64,000 nucleotides of DNA, from assembly GCA_050015055.1 (NCBI GenBank), contig JBEKCD010000006.1:62001-126000 (forward strand), written 5' to 3'. Below, in pieces: positions 1 to 8,954 of this stretch; position 1 is the stretch's first letter; each line of letters opens with the position of its first letter. The position numbers were made by a program, and so were the translations under genes. The notes beneath the pieces were generated by a model. The model saw only the letters and a program-made list of their open reading frames with translations, had not been told where the DNA came from and did not search any database. This stretch comes from JBEKCD01 sp050015055. GTDB lineage: Archaea > Thermoproteota > Bathyarchaeia > Bathyarchaeales > Bathycorpusculaceae.

Positions 1-622
1 TGATTGCTATAGGACTGTGAACGGGTGTCCACACATGACGCAGACTGTTCAGGACCTTTCTGAAATACGCGGTTGTGGCTTCGCTTCTCCTCTCCGCTTC
101 GTGTTTTCCAGGAAGCTTTATTCTCTCCTCAACTCTTTCTTCGATTCCGTACTGGGCAGTCGTCGCGATGAGGTAGCCTTCATCGTCTATGGAGACCACG
201 ATGATGGGTTTTTCGGAGGTGCTGCTGGCTCTCTTCAGCCTCTCAACCTCTTGTCTTGTCCAAGATTTCTTGACGATGGTAATCGGCGTGTTCAACGTGA
301 CGTTCAGCGTATGATGCGCACCAGTCGGCACAATTTCAGGCGCCTCGCAGATTGTGCCGTGAACTCTGAGCCTGCCCAAAAACTTGTCCCAACCCACATC
401 TTCCACGTTGACTCCGAGAAAAACAGGAACTCTTTCCCCCCGTTTGGGCCTGCCGATCTTCGCATCAACTTTGACTTCCCTCGTCGTACCAGCGTAGACC
501 TGGTCGTTTCTGTAAATAACGTTGTACAAATGCCAAAAATCATCAATCGTTTCAGGGACGACCTTCGCAAAGCCTTTCTTTACATTTATCTCCAGAATCT
601 TCAACCTCTTGGCCTCGCACAT
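1..622 (-). CDS. pelA: Protein pelota (Dom34 homologue), N-terminal part, runs off the window
   Basis: Minus-strand reading frame open from 622 to the window edge, so only about 207 N-terminal residues are visible. The translation has the pelota opening (KILEINVKKGFAKVVPE, then DDFWHLYNVI), followed by RPKRGERVPVFLGV, WDKFLGRLRVHG and HHTLNVTLNTPITIVKK, all typical of the N-terminal Sm-like domain and the linker to the central domain. Pelota works with aRF1/ABCE1 to rescue stalled ribosomes in the cytoplasm (family knowledge). The start is uncertain: the only ATG is at 622, but family members begin at the KILE segment, which here follows a TTG at 604. The plus-strand ORF over the same bases is a shadow. 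Confidence 0.9.
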   Translation of the reverse strand, partial: MCEAKRLKILEINVKKGFAKVVPETIDDFWHLYNVIYRNDQVYAGTTREVKVDAKIGRPKRGERVPVFLGVNVEDVGWDKFLGRLRVHGTICEAPEIVPTGAHHTLNVTLNTPITIVKKSWTRQEVERLKRASSTSEKPIIVVSIDDEGYLIATTAQYGIEERVEERIKLPGKHEAERRSEATTAYFRKVLNSLRHVWTPVHSPIAI

Positions 623-815
623 TAGATAGTTGACATCCAATAGTCTGCCTCTGATATTAAAATCATAGATTCATCACCGGCGAACCAATTGTATTCCCCG
701 CCAACCAAACGGTATTCTGAGCGTGAATTGCTTTCTATAATGCTTTGGTTTTCCACGAAACTGTCGAAAAACCTATCAATGTGCCTGTATAGCTTCTGGT
801 TCTGACTTCACGTGG

Positions 816-2948
816 GTGTTAACATTGGCGATTGTCGAGTTCAAATACGGGCTGGCCAAGGTTGAGAGGGGCTACAACAACAGAACATTGTACATAGATC
901 TCTCGAACATGCGTGTCGCCAGCAAACCGGTCAGCAAAGAGATGAGAGAAACGTTCACGGGTGGCCGCGGCTTCGACCTTTGGCTGCTGTGGAAGGCATT
1001 GCCGAACGATCGCATCGTCAAATGGGACGATCCTGAGAACGAGGTGTGCATCGCGTGCGGTCCGTTGGGCGGTACTCCGGTTTACCCGGGCAGCGGAAAG
1101 AGCATCGCGGTTTCAATCTCCCCGCTGACCGACAGCGTGATTGACTCAAACGTGGGCGGCTATTTTGGTCCGTACTTGAAGTTTGCCGGTTGGGACGCGC
1201 TTGAGATTCAGGGAAGGGCGAAGTCTGAAGTGGTTATACTCGTTGACGGTGATCAGGGCAGGGTTCAAGTTGAAGACGCGTCTTCAATGCCTTCAGAAGC
1301 TCATCTTATCACAGACTTTTTGGCCAAGAAGTACGCGCCCGAAAATGGGCAATGCATCTCGGTTGTCTCTTCAGGGCCGGGAGCTGAGCACACGTTCTTC
1401 GGCTGCCTGAACTTTTCATGGTTTGATGCTGGCCGGAAGATTCATCGGTTTAAACAGGCGGGAAGAGGCGGAATCGGTACCGTGTTGCGTAACAAGAGAG
1501 TGAAAGCTGTAGTGGTGAAGTATTCTGGCAGAATATCCGTGGAGACCAACGGTCCTGCCGACGCCGAGATGGTTAGGCAGGCGGGCACAGCTCACAGCCA
1601 AGAGATACGAAGCCTCGATGCGAAACAGAACGAGATGGCGACGATTGGAACGACGCATCTTGTTACGATAATGAACGACTTTGACCTTCTGCCCGTGAAC
1701 AATTTCAGGTTCGGCAGCAACCCAAAGGCTGGAGAACTGGGAAAAGAAGTTTATAGGAAAAAGTTCCACAAGGGCTTTGACGGTTGCTGGATGGGCTGTG
1801 CGTTGGCGTGCGCTCACGGTGTTAAAGACTTCGAGCCCAAGACAGGGCCGTACAGGGGGCAGAAAGTCTTCGTGAGTGGTCCAGAATACGAAACAATCGC
1901 TGGAGTGGGCAGCAACTGCGGAATCTACGACGCTGACTATGTTATTGAGATGAACTTCTACTGTGACGTGTACGGTTTGGACACCATTTCGGTTGGCACA
2001 GCGACTGCGTTCGCCATGGAATGTTACGAGATGGGCTTGATAGACCAGAGAGCAACCGGCGGCTTGGACCTGAGGTTTGGAAACAAAGAGGCAGCCTTGG
2101 AACTTGTACACCAGATGGCAAGAGGCGAGGTCTTCGGTACCGTGGTTGGCAAGGGCATAAGGCGGATGAAGAAGCTTTTCGCAGAGGAATACAGCGTTGA
2201 CCCGAGGGTGTTGCAGGACATCGGTATGGAGGCCAAGGGGCTGGAGTTCTCTGAGTACGTTACGAAAGAATCGCTCGCGCAGCAGGGCGGTTATGGGCTT
2301 GCTTTGAAGGGTCCTCAACACGATGAGGCGTGGCTGATATTCTTGGACATGGTTCACAACCTCATGCCCACCTTTGAGCAGAAGGCTGAAAACCTGCACT
2401 GGTTCCCCATGTTCCGCACGTGGTTCGGCCTTAATGGATTGTGCAAGCTCCCATGGAACGATGTTGTTCCAGTCGACAACAAGAACACGAAAGAACCCGC
2501 CAAAGTGATGGCACACGTGGAAAACTACGCACGATTCTTCTCAGCCGTCACTGGCAATAAGGTTACCGTTGAAGATATGATCTTTATGAGTGAAAAGGTG
2601 TACAACTTCCAGCGCATATTCAACCTCAGGATGGGTTTCGGCACGCGAAAGCACGACGCATTACCTTACCGTTCAGTCGGGCCTGTCACAAAGGAGGAGT
2701 ACGAAAGCCGAGCAGAACGCTACGACAAACAGCTGAAAGAAAAAATCAGCTACGACCCAGAGGGCAAGTCGATCGAAGAAAAAATGGCAGTGCTGCGTAA
2801 ATATCGCGAGGCAGAGTACGAGAAGCTGAAGGACGCAGTCTACGCAAGACGAGGATGGAACAAGAACGGAGTCCCCACTCTGCAAAAAGCAAAAGCTCTG
2901 GGGATAGACTTCCCCGAAGTGGTGGACCTTCTGCAGAAACACCAGTAA
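816..2948 (+). CDS. Aldehyde ferredoxin oxidoreductase family protein
   Basis: A 710-residue tungstopterin oxidoreductase of the AOR family, which oxidises aldehydes to acids with ferredoxin as acceptor. The N-terminal domain holds the FTGGRGFDLWLLW and GPLGGTPVYPGSGKS segments that bind the pterin cofactor. The [4Fe-4S] cysteines appear as C-x3-C-x3-C near residues 324-332, with a fourth Cys near residue 542 (GLCKLPW). The first spacing is one residue longer than the classical C-x2-C-x3-C of Pyrococcus AOR, so this is a divergent subfamily and the substrate cannot be named. The start is GTG at 816; a TTG at 825 is an alternative. It stands alone, with no ferredoxin or cofactor gene next to it. 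Confidence 0.88.
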   Translation: MLTLAIVEFKYGLAKVERGYNNRTLYIDLSNMRVASKPVSKEMRETFTGGRGFDLWLLWKALPNDRIVKWDDPENEVCIACGPLGGTPVYPGSGKSIAVSISPLTDSVIDSNVGGYFGPYLKFAGWDALEIQGRAKSEVVILVDGDQGRVQVEDASSMPSEAHLITDFLAKKYAPENGQCISVVSSGPGAEHTFFGCLNFSWFDAGRKIHRFKQAGRGGIGTVLRNKRVKAVVVKYSGRISVETNGPADAEMVRQAGTAHSQEIRSLDAKQNEMATIGTTHLVTIMNDFDLLPVNNFRFGSNPKAGELGKEVYRKKFHKGFDGCWMGCALACAHGVKDFEPKTGPYRGQKVFVSGPEYETIAGVGSNCGIYDADYVIEMNFYCDVYGLDTISVGTATAFAMECYEMGLIDQRATGGLDLRFGNKEAALELVHQMARGEVFGTVVGKGIRRMKKLFAEEYSVDPRVLQDIGMEAKGLEFSEYVTKESLAQQGGYGLALKGPQHDEAWLIFLDMVHNLMPTFEQKAENLHWFPMFRTWFGLNGLCKLPWNDVVPVDNKNTKEPAKVMAHVENYARFFSAVTGNKVTVEDMIFMSEKVYNFQRIFNLRMGFGTRKHDALPYRSVGPVTKEEYESRAERYDKQLKEKISYDPEGKSIEEKMAVLRKYREAEYEKLKDAVYARRGWNKNGVPTLQKAKALGIDFPEVVDLLQKHQ

Positions 2949-3119
2949 TAAAGAAACTCGAGAAGCGCATACGTGATTAAGAAAGGCTAATGGCTCATAT
3001 TGAATTTCGAGCCCTCGTGTTGCGGCACGCAGCTCAGGATTTCCAGAGGCTCACTTTGTCTATTAGCGTGCTAACCCCTATATGCTAAGTACGTTTTTTC
3101 TAGTCTGCCTTGCGTGAAG

Positions 3120-3130
3120 CTTTTAAAAGC
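3120..3130 (+). promoter_or_regulatory. TATA box of the polB gene
   Basis: CTTTTAAAAGC lies 43-53 bases before the polB ATG. An archaeal TATA box sets the transcription start about 25 bases downstream, which would leave a short leader. Placement is the only evidence. Confidence 0.5.
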
Positions 3131-3172
3131 TGTCTTCTCTCTGTATTGATTATTTGAAACGAAGGGCTGGTC

Positions 3173-5557
3173 ATGAAGGTCACTTTTTGGCTCCTAGACA
3201 TCAACTACGAGGCCAAAGATGAATCCTCGGAAATCTGGCTTTGGGGCATAACGAACGATGGCAAGAGGGTGCTTATCATTGACGGGCGTTTTGTCCCGTA
3301 CTTTTATGCAGTGGTTGCGGATGATGCGGATCCTGCGAAGGTTGTTGAAGGAATTGCCACGAGCCCTTGCGTTTTGGCGGCGAAGCCTGAGATTGTTGAG
3401 CGCAGGTTTTTTGGAAAGCCTGTGAAGGCGGTGAAGGTTCACTGCAAAAACGCTGAGGCACTGACAAGATGTGCAAAGCAGCTTCGAGAGTTCGAAGGTG
3501 TAAAAGACTGTTTCGAAGATGACATTCGTGTCGCTATGCGGTATCTCATCGACAACGATGTTGTTCCGTGTGGATGGCACGAGATAGAAGCCACTGAGGA
3601 AGCAAACAAGCTGGGCGTTCGAGTAGACAAGGTCTACCTTGCAAAATCGTTCCCGAAGCCCGTTGAGAAGGCAGAGGCTCCGCCGCTGCGAGTGTTGGGC
3701 TTTTCAACAATATACTACAGCCAAGAAGGTTCTCCTAAACCCGACAGAAACCCCGTCGTCATGATTTCAACGGCTTCGAATCGTGACGGGCAGAAGCAGT
3801 TCTTGGCAGACGAAAGCAGGAACGACAAGCCGGTCTTGGAGGCCTTCATGAATCACGTGGAAAGCGTCGATCCCGACGTCATCGTAGGCTACGGCGTGAA
3901 TGGGCACGACTGGCAGTATCTCACGGCGAGGTGCAAGAAGCTTGGTTTGCATCTACGCATAGACCGAGCGAAAACGGAACCGCACGGAAGTGTTTACGGT
4001 CACGTATCACTGAACGGTAGGATAAACCTGGATCTGGCCGATTATGCGGGAGAGTTTCCGGAAGTCAAAGTCAAGACTCTGGCTAATCTGGCCGATTATC
4101 TTGGCGTCATGAAGATTGAAAACCGCACAGTAGTCGAGGACATAGACTTCGCAGACTACTGGGACGCCCAGGCAAAACGTGGGAAACTGAAACAGTTTTC
4201 CATGGACAACACTTGCTGCATCATGGGCACAACTGAGGCAATCTTGGATTTCGCCATGCAACTCTCCAACCTCGTGTGTCTGCCCCTAGACCACGTCGGG
4301 ACGGCAGCAGCAGGCTTCCGGGTCGAATGGTTTCTTATAAAGCGAACTCACAAACTCGGTGAACTCGTGCCCAGAAGAGTCGAGCAGCCTTACAGGCCGT
4401 ACGCGGGCGGTCTCGTCCTCCAGCCCAAGCCAGGATTGCACGAAAACATCGCTGTCTTAGACTTCAAGTCCATGTACCCAAACATAATGATCACTTACAA
4501 CCTCTCTCCGGACACTTACGTATCGCCCAAAGAACTGGAACCGCCCGGCGGAGTGTACGTAACCCCTGAAGTCAATCACAAGTTTCGCAAAGAGCCTCCT
4601 GGCTTCTACAAGGAGGTCCTTTCCTATCTCATCCGCGTCCGAGATGAAATTCGTCTGAAAATGAAGGAGCTTCAGCCGAAGAGCGTCGAGTACCGTGTCT
4701 TGGACGCGCGGCAGAAGGCCGTGAAGGTGATTACCAACGCTTCTTATGGTTATGCCGGGTGGACGGGCGCCAGGTGGTACATGAAGCCCGTGGCTGAGGC
4801 AGCGGCTGCCTGGGGGAGACACACGATACTCACAGCGATTGAAATGGCTGAGAAGGATGGGTTGAAAGTGGTCTACGGCGACACGGACAGCATTTTCATC
4901 GAGAACCAGCCTGACCGAATTGAAAAACTTACGAAGGACGTTGGGAAAAAGTTGGGGCTGGAGATACAGCCTGACAAGGTCTACGTGAGAATATTCTTCA
5001 CGGAGGCCAAGAAGCGCTATGCTGGGCTTCTGCCCGACGGTCGACTGGACATCGTGGGCATGGAGGTTGTTCGGGGAGACTGGGCGACCATAGCCAAAAC
5101 GGTGCAGGAGAAAGTGTTGGAAATCATTTTGAAGGAGCAATCGCCCAAGAAAGCTGTGGATTTTGTGCAGCAGTTCATCTATGAGCTTCAGCAGAAGCGT
5201 GTCCCCTACCGTGATCTTGTCATCTGGAAGACTTTGAGCAAGCCTGCCGAGGAGTACGAGGTTAGGGCTTCTCATGTTGAAGCTGCAAAGATGCTCAGGG
5301 CGAAGGGCTGGGAACTAGCGGTGGGGGATAAGATAGGCTACGTGGTGGTCGGTGGCAAGGGTCGTCTGTACGAGAGGGTTAAGCCTTACACCCTTGCTTC
5401 TTACGATGATGTTGACATGGAGTACTATGTGTGCAAGCAGGTCGTGCCTGCGGCGGCGAGAATTCTTGAGAGCTTCGGAGTCACTGAAGAGCAACTTTTG
5501 AAGTCCAAGACTGGTGGAAAAGAAACCAGGAAGCTAACCGACTTCTTCGGCGGTTAG
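3173..5557 (+). CDS. polB: B-family DNA polymerase with degenerate exonuclease motifs
   Basis: A 794-residue DNA polymerase. Polymerase motifs are intact: motif A DFKSMYPNIM (about residue 430), motif B KVITNASYGYAGW, motif C YGDTDS (about 567), and the KKRYAGL thumb-proximal motif. The C-terminus RKLTDFFGG resembles a PCNA-interacting PIP box. The proofreading domain looks dead: where family members have FDIE (Exo I) this protein has FSTI (177-180). Exo II reads GYGVNGHDWQYL, keeping only the Asp. The Exo III region reads MGTTEAILDF without the usual Tyr-x3-Asp. Crenarchaeal PolB2 proteins are a known case of degraded motifs, but there the polymerase site is also altered. It converges on dnaG, whose stop lies only a few bases away. 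Confidence 0.95.
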   Translation: MKVTFWLLDINYEAKDESSEIWLWGITNDGKRVLIIDGRFVPYFYAVVADDADPAKVVEGIATSPCVLAAKPEIVERRFFGKPVKAVKVHCKNAEALTRCAKQLREFEGVKDCFEDDIRVAMRYLIDNDVVPCGWHEIEATEEANKLGVRVDKVYLAKSFPKPVEKAEAPPLRVLGFSTIYYSQEGSPKPDRNPVVMISTASNRDGQKQFLADESRNDKPVLEAFMNHVESVDPDVIVGYGVNGHDWQYLTARCKKLGLHLRIDRAKTEPHGSVYGHVSLNGRINLDLADYAGEFPEVKVKTLANLADYLGVMKIENRTVVEDIDFADYWDAQAKRGKLKQFSMDNTCCIMGTTEAILDFAMQLSNLVCLPLDHVGTAAAGFRVEWFLIKRTHKLGELVPRRVEQPYRPYAGGLVLQPKPGLHENIAVLDFKSMYPNIMITYNLSPDTYVSPKELEPPGGVYVTPEVNHKFRKEPPGFYKEVLSYLIRVRDEIRLKMKELQPKSVEYRVLDARQKAVKVITNASYGYAGWTGARWYMKPVAEAAAAWGRHTILTAIEMAEKDGLKVVYGDTDSIFIENQPDRIEKLTKDVGKKLGLEIQPDKVYVRIFFTEAKKRYAGLLPDGRLDIVGMEVVRGDWATIAKTVQEKVLEIILKEQSPKKAVDFVQQFIYELQQKRVPYRDLVIWKTLSKPAEEYEVRASHVEAAKMLRAKGWELAVGDKIGYVVVGGKGRLYERVKPYTLASYDDVDMEYYVCKQVVPAAARILESFGVTEEQLLKSKTGGKETRKLTDFFGG

Positions 5558-6633
5558 CCCTCGGCGACCTCTCCAAAAGTTATGAGTTGCACGGTTAATG
5601 AAGGTTTAACGGCGTCTGACACGCGTGAGGCTATGATTCTTTTTATGTTTTTCTCGCTTGCCACGTCGACGATTCTCTGTGTTATTATGCCGTCGAAGAC
5701 TATTGTGTCCACGCCTTCGGCCTGTTGAAGCTTCTCGGCAAGCTGGCTGACCGGCAGCCGTTCCATCTGTTCTGATTTTTCGTTCAACAGCACGGCTTCC
5801 AAAGTTCCTTCCAATAATTTTATTGTTTCAACGATTTCCTTTGGAACTTCCACTTTCAGCTTTTCCCGTTTCACCGGCTTGGGCGCTTCCGGCTTCGTTC
5901 CCTCTTGAATGGCAATTTTGGCGTCGAGAGCTTCGAATATTTCCTTGCAGTTCAGTTCCTCGACTTCTTTTCCTCTCGGTGCCCTGGAGATGTACTTCAC
6001 GTCGGTCACCTGTAGGAGTTCTTTGAAGATTAGGTCCCCGCCTCTGTCTCCGTCAAGGAGGGCCGTTGCTTCTCTTTCCTTGCAGAGCGTTTTTATCGCT
6101 TCTGGAACCTTTGCGCCTTCCAGAGCCACGGTGTTCATCAGGCCGCAACGCATGAGGTTTATGATGTCTGCTCTTCCCTCAACGACGATTATTTCTTTTG
6201 CGGTTTCAAGTCCAGGTCCCGCGGGTAGTTCTTCTGAGCCATATTTTCCGACTTTTCCTGTTTTGAGTGTTTCGGAAACTTCTTTGAACACTTCGTCCAC
6301 TGAAGGCATTGATTCGATTGTCCATTTGTGAAGGATGTCTTTGGCTCTGTCAATGATTATCTTTCTTCGGGCTTCTCTGACGTCTTCGACCTTTTCAAGA
6401 GTCACCTTTGAAGCGCATGGGCCTACCCTGTTTATGCTCTCTATGCTCGCAGCAATCAATGCTGTAGAAACCCGATCCAAGCTTGTTGGAATCGTAATAG
6501 TGCCTGTCGTCTTGTCGTTTTTTGAGTGTAACTCGATTTCTATTCTTCCGATTCTGCCGGATTTTTGCAGTTCCCGCAGGTCAAGCTCAGGTCCGAAAAG
6601 GCCTTCCGTCTGCCCGAAAACTGCTCCTATCAC
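5554..6633 (-). CDS. dnaG: Archaeal DnaG primase-like protein (Toprim domain)
   Basis: Archaeal DnaG, a bacterial-type primase homologue that in archaea has weak primase activity and associates with the exosome (family knowledge). The N-terminal segment GAVFGQTEGLFGPELDLRELQKSG is nearly invariant in the family. The Toprim catalytic motifs are VVEGRADI and ALLDGDRGG. Homology continues upstream of the GTG at 6633: the in-frame codons up to 6690 encode KYVISAKFEIEGVVEKPD, which matches the conserved N-terminus. No ATG, GTG or TTG occurs in that stretch; an ATA sits where Met is expected (6688-6690), with a GGAGG about 30 bases further upstream. The true start is therefore unresolved and the given start is the first canonical codon. 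Confidence 0.92.
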   Translation of the reverse strand: MIGAVFGQTEGLFGPELDLRELQKSGRIGRIEIELHSKNDKTTGTITIPTSLDRVSTALIAASIESINRVGPCASKVTLEKVEDVREARRKIIIDRAKDILHKWTIESMPSVDEVFKEVSETLKTGKVGKYGSEELPAGPGLETAKEIIVVEGRADIINLMRCGLMNTVALEGAKVPEAIKTLCKEREATALLDGDRGGDLIFKELLQVTDVKYISRAPRGKEVEELNCKEIFEALDAKIAIQEGTKPEAPKPVKREKLKVEVPKEIVETIKLLEGTLEAVLLNEKSEQMERLPVSQLAEKLQQAEGVDTIVFDGIITQRIVDVASEKNIKRIIASRVSDAVKPSLTVQLITFGEVAEG

Positions 6634-6985
6634 GTCCGGTTTTTCAACTACTCCTTCTATTTCGAATTTCGCGCTTATAACATACTTTATGGTAAACGTT
6701 TGGGATGAACCCGTGCTAGTGCACCTCCGAGTGATTGGTTAAGGGTCAGCGTTAATCGCGTGACTCGGGGATTGCCGTTCTCGAATCACGAGATTGTATC
6801 CTAATATCCACTATATATTACATTTATGAATTACTGATCATCCTCTTTAAGGTTTTCTTATTTTTATCCAGGTTTTGTCACAGCTTCGTGCGCCTGAGTG
6901 TTTCTGGGGCGAAGCCTTGAGGGCGTATAGTGCCTAGAAGTAAGGGTGATGAATTGTTGTGGACGAACTGAAAACAAGTCCGGGT

Positions 6986-7447
6986 TCATTTTTCGCCGAG
7001 TTTTTTACTCAACGTTTGCAAGTAGGCTGCCAAGCCTTCGATGTCCTTGAGTTCCTTGCCAGCTGACCTCAGGAGTTCTTTCCGGAATGTAACGTTGGCT
7101 TTTATCCTTGCTTTTTCCAGGTTCTGTCTCAAGATTGCTGTCCATTCTCTTCCTCGTCTGTCAAAATCCAAGAGAAGAATGACTTCTCGGTCGCCGATTT
7201 TCTCTATTTCTGAGATGAGGTCTAAACGGGATTTTCCGCCGGTTTTTGCGGTCACTATCTGCCCCTGCACGCCCAGCGTTCTCAGGGTTTCCAAGTCTTT
7301 TTTGCCTTCAACGATTATCGGTGTTCCTCTGGCTGATTCTTCTGCTAGACATTGTAGTGTTTGCTGGATTTTTTCTTGTCTTTCTCTGAGATGTGCTGAC
7401 AAATTTTTTACCTTGTTACTTTGGCGTTTTTTACCGCGTTGAGGCAT
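6986..7447 (-). CDS. Small Toprim-domain protein
   Basis: A 153-residue protein with a Toprim core: TPIIVEGKKDLETLRTLG holds the catalytic Glu, and VILLLDFDRRGREW holds the DxD. It resembles the archaeal small Toprim (RNase M5-like/UPF0292) proteins, whose role is not established. A basic N-terminal tail (MPQRGKKRQSNKVKN) precedes the domain. The first ATG (7447) lies 40 bases inside the 3' end of tyrS, so the two overlap and are probably co-transcribed; a TTG after the basic tail is an alternative start just past the tyrS stop. It sits close to dnaG, a second Toprim gene on the same strand. Confidence 0.75.
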   Translation of the reverse strand: MPQRGKKRQSNKVKNLSAHLRERQEKIQQTLQCLAEESARGTPIIVEGKKDLETLRTLGVQGQIVTAKTGGKSRLDLISEIEKIGDREVILLLDFDRRGREWTAILRQNLEKARIKANVTFRKELLRSAGKELKDIEGLAAYLQTLSKKLGEK

Positions 7448-8496
7448 TCTTTTGCGTCTTTGTTGTCTTCGAAGTATCTTCTGACGGGTTCAAGGATTCT
7501 TGCGAGTTCTTCTGCCACAGCGTTCTTAAGATCCTGCGGGTGCAGTTTTCCGTCCGCGTAGGTTTTCTGGAGTTCTTTGAGGTTGTTGAAGGTGATTGGC
7601 CCCCCGAATTTGGGTGGTCTTTGTATGGTGAAGGTTTCGTTTTCTCTGAAGATTATGAACTTGCATATTTCTAGGATTGGGTTGTACTCCACGGTTTTTT
7701 CGGGGCAGAAGGCTTGTGAGATTTTCTGTTTGATTTCTTCGGGCGGGTCGTAGATGAATATGCAGGTTTCGGGCTTGCTTTTTGACATTTTTATCGATGA
7801 AAGTATTTCTCTTTCTTTCTCTTTTGGAATAGGCCAGATGGGCGGTTTCGCGAGGCCTTGTAGATAGCTGTGGTGAACGCACACGGGTTTCCAGCATCCG
7901 AGCTTCTCGCCCAGTTCTCGGGCCACGACGTTGGCTTTGCGTTGGTCCATGCCCAGTTGGCAGATTTTTACTTCCATGTGGAAAATGTCGGCTACCTGCA
8001 TGGGCGTGTACAGGTAGTCTGAAACGTGCTTGGCTTCAGATTCTTGTCTTCCCGCGACCTCAAGCGTGCGGGTCACTCTGGCTATGGAGAGGTTTTTTGC
8101 CACCATGACCGTTTTTTCCCAGTATTTCAGGTCGTCGTAGAGTTCGTCTGAATAGACGAATTCGACTTTGTCTTCTGGAACGCCCAGGGCTATCCACGAG
8201 TGTTTGAAGAGGTCTGCGGCTTTTCTTATGAGTTTCAGGTCGCCGCCCATCTTGTTGTTTAGCCAAGCGTGCCACGTGGAAAGATAAGCCTTGTAGTGTA
8301 TTCCAGCTTCTATGAAGTCCTTCATCTTGTATGCGCAAACGAGCCCGGTTCCCAGGTGAACTAGACCGGATGGTTCCCAGCCGTTGTAGGCTATGGGATG
8401 CTGCTCAGTCTCCAGAAGCTTCCGCAAGTCTTCCGGGGTTATGACTTCTTCCGTCGGCGGTCTGCAAACAAGCTCGATTCTTGTTTCTAAGTCCAA
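7408..8496 (-). CDS. tyrS: Tyrosyl-tRNA synthetase
   Basis: A 362-residue class I synthetase that charges tRNA-Tyr. The HIGH-type motif is seen as EPSGLVHLGTG, and the second signature as IKMSKSKPE. The length and the absence of a bacterial S4 tail match the archaeal/eukaryotic form. The start ATG is followed by MDLETRIELVCRPPTEEV, a typical N-terminus. The downstream Toprim gene overlaps its 3' end. An A/T-rich element (about 8545-8555) in the leader could be the promoter. Confidence 0.96.
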   Translation of the reverse strand: MDLETRIELVCRPPTEEVITPEDLRKLLETEQHPIAYNGWEPSGLVHLGTGLVCAYKMKDFIEAGIHYKAYLSTWHAWLNNKMGGDLKLIRKAADLFKHSWIALGVPEDKVEFVYSDELYDDLKYWEKTVMVAKNLSIARVTRTLEVAGRQESEAKHVSDYLYTPMQVADIFHMEVKICQLGMDQRKANVVARELGEKLGCWKPVCVHHSYLQGLAKPPIWPIPKEKEREILSSIKMSKSKPETCIFIYDPPEEIKQKISQAFCPEKTVEYNPILEICKFIIFRENETFTIQRPPKFGGPITFNNLKELQKTYADGKLHPQDLKNAVAEELARILEPVRRYFEDNKDAKECLNAVKNAKVTR

Positions 8497-8559
8497 ATTC
8501 TGCTTCGCCTGCTTCAGGTTTTACCTATCTGTATGCACATGACAAACTTAAGAGTTGTT

Positions 8560-8790
8560 TTCGCGGGCCCTCTTGTTTCCTACGTAACCTAACACTTAAC
8601 TTCACTGTAGGGCGGTGCGCCCCTCTAGGTTAAGCTCTCTCCGTCGTAGGGTTTTTAGGCCCGCGCCCGCCGTGTCCCATGCTTGGGTAAACTCGCCATC
8701 ACAAGAACCGGCAAGCGTGAAGCTTGCCCTCTTCCGTTGAGTCCGTCTGCGTGGATGTGCCGGCGGGATTATGAAGGGCTCAATTTCCTG
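8560..8790. ncRNA. Candidate structured RNA (nested helices) between tyrS and a GNAT gene
   Basis: No convincing gene lies between tyrS and the GNAT gene, but this GC-rich stretch has nested complementary segments in order: GCGGGCC (about 8562) with GGCCCGC (about 8655), CCTACG (about 8579) with CGTAGG (about 8644), TAACCTA with TAGGTTA, and GGGCG-GTG-CGCCC as the tip. A second domain has the perfect hairpin GGCAAGC-GTGAA-GCTTGCC inside a CCGGC/GCCGG pair. The strand is not decided. I looked for SRP RNA and RNase P RNA signatures on both strands and saw neither. It could be a lineage-specific RNA gene or a leader element. Confidence 0.4.
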
Positions 8791-8954
8791 TCATCGCCAG
8801 AAAAGAATGGAGCGGCTGAAAAGTTAAGGGTTACTGTCTCCCACTCCACTTGTCCAAGCAGGTTGAATCAAGGGTCCTTGCAAAAGTCATAAATGAATGT
8901 GCGTTTCAATGATCTCATACGCCTACGCATCTAGCGCGCCAATTGGGGATCTGA

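Noticed and set aside
17..625. Plus-strand 202-residue ORF at the window start
   Set aside because: It is the antisense of the pelota gene, whose minus-strand product has clear family motifs.
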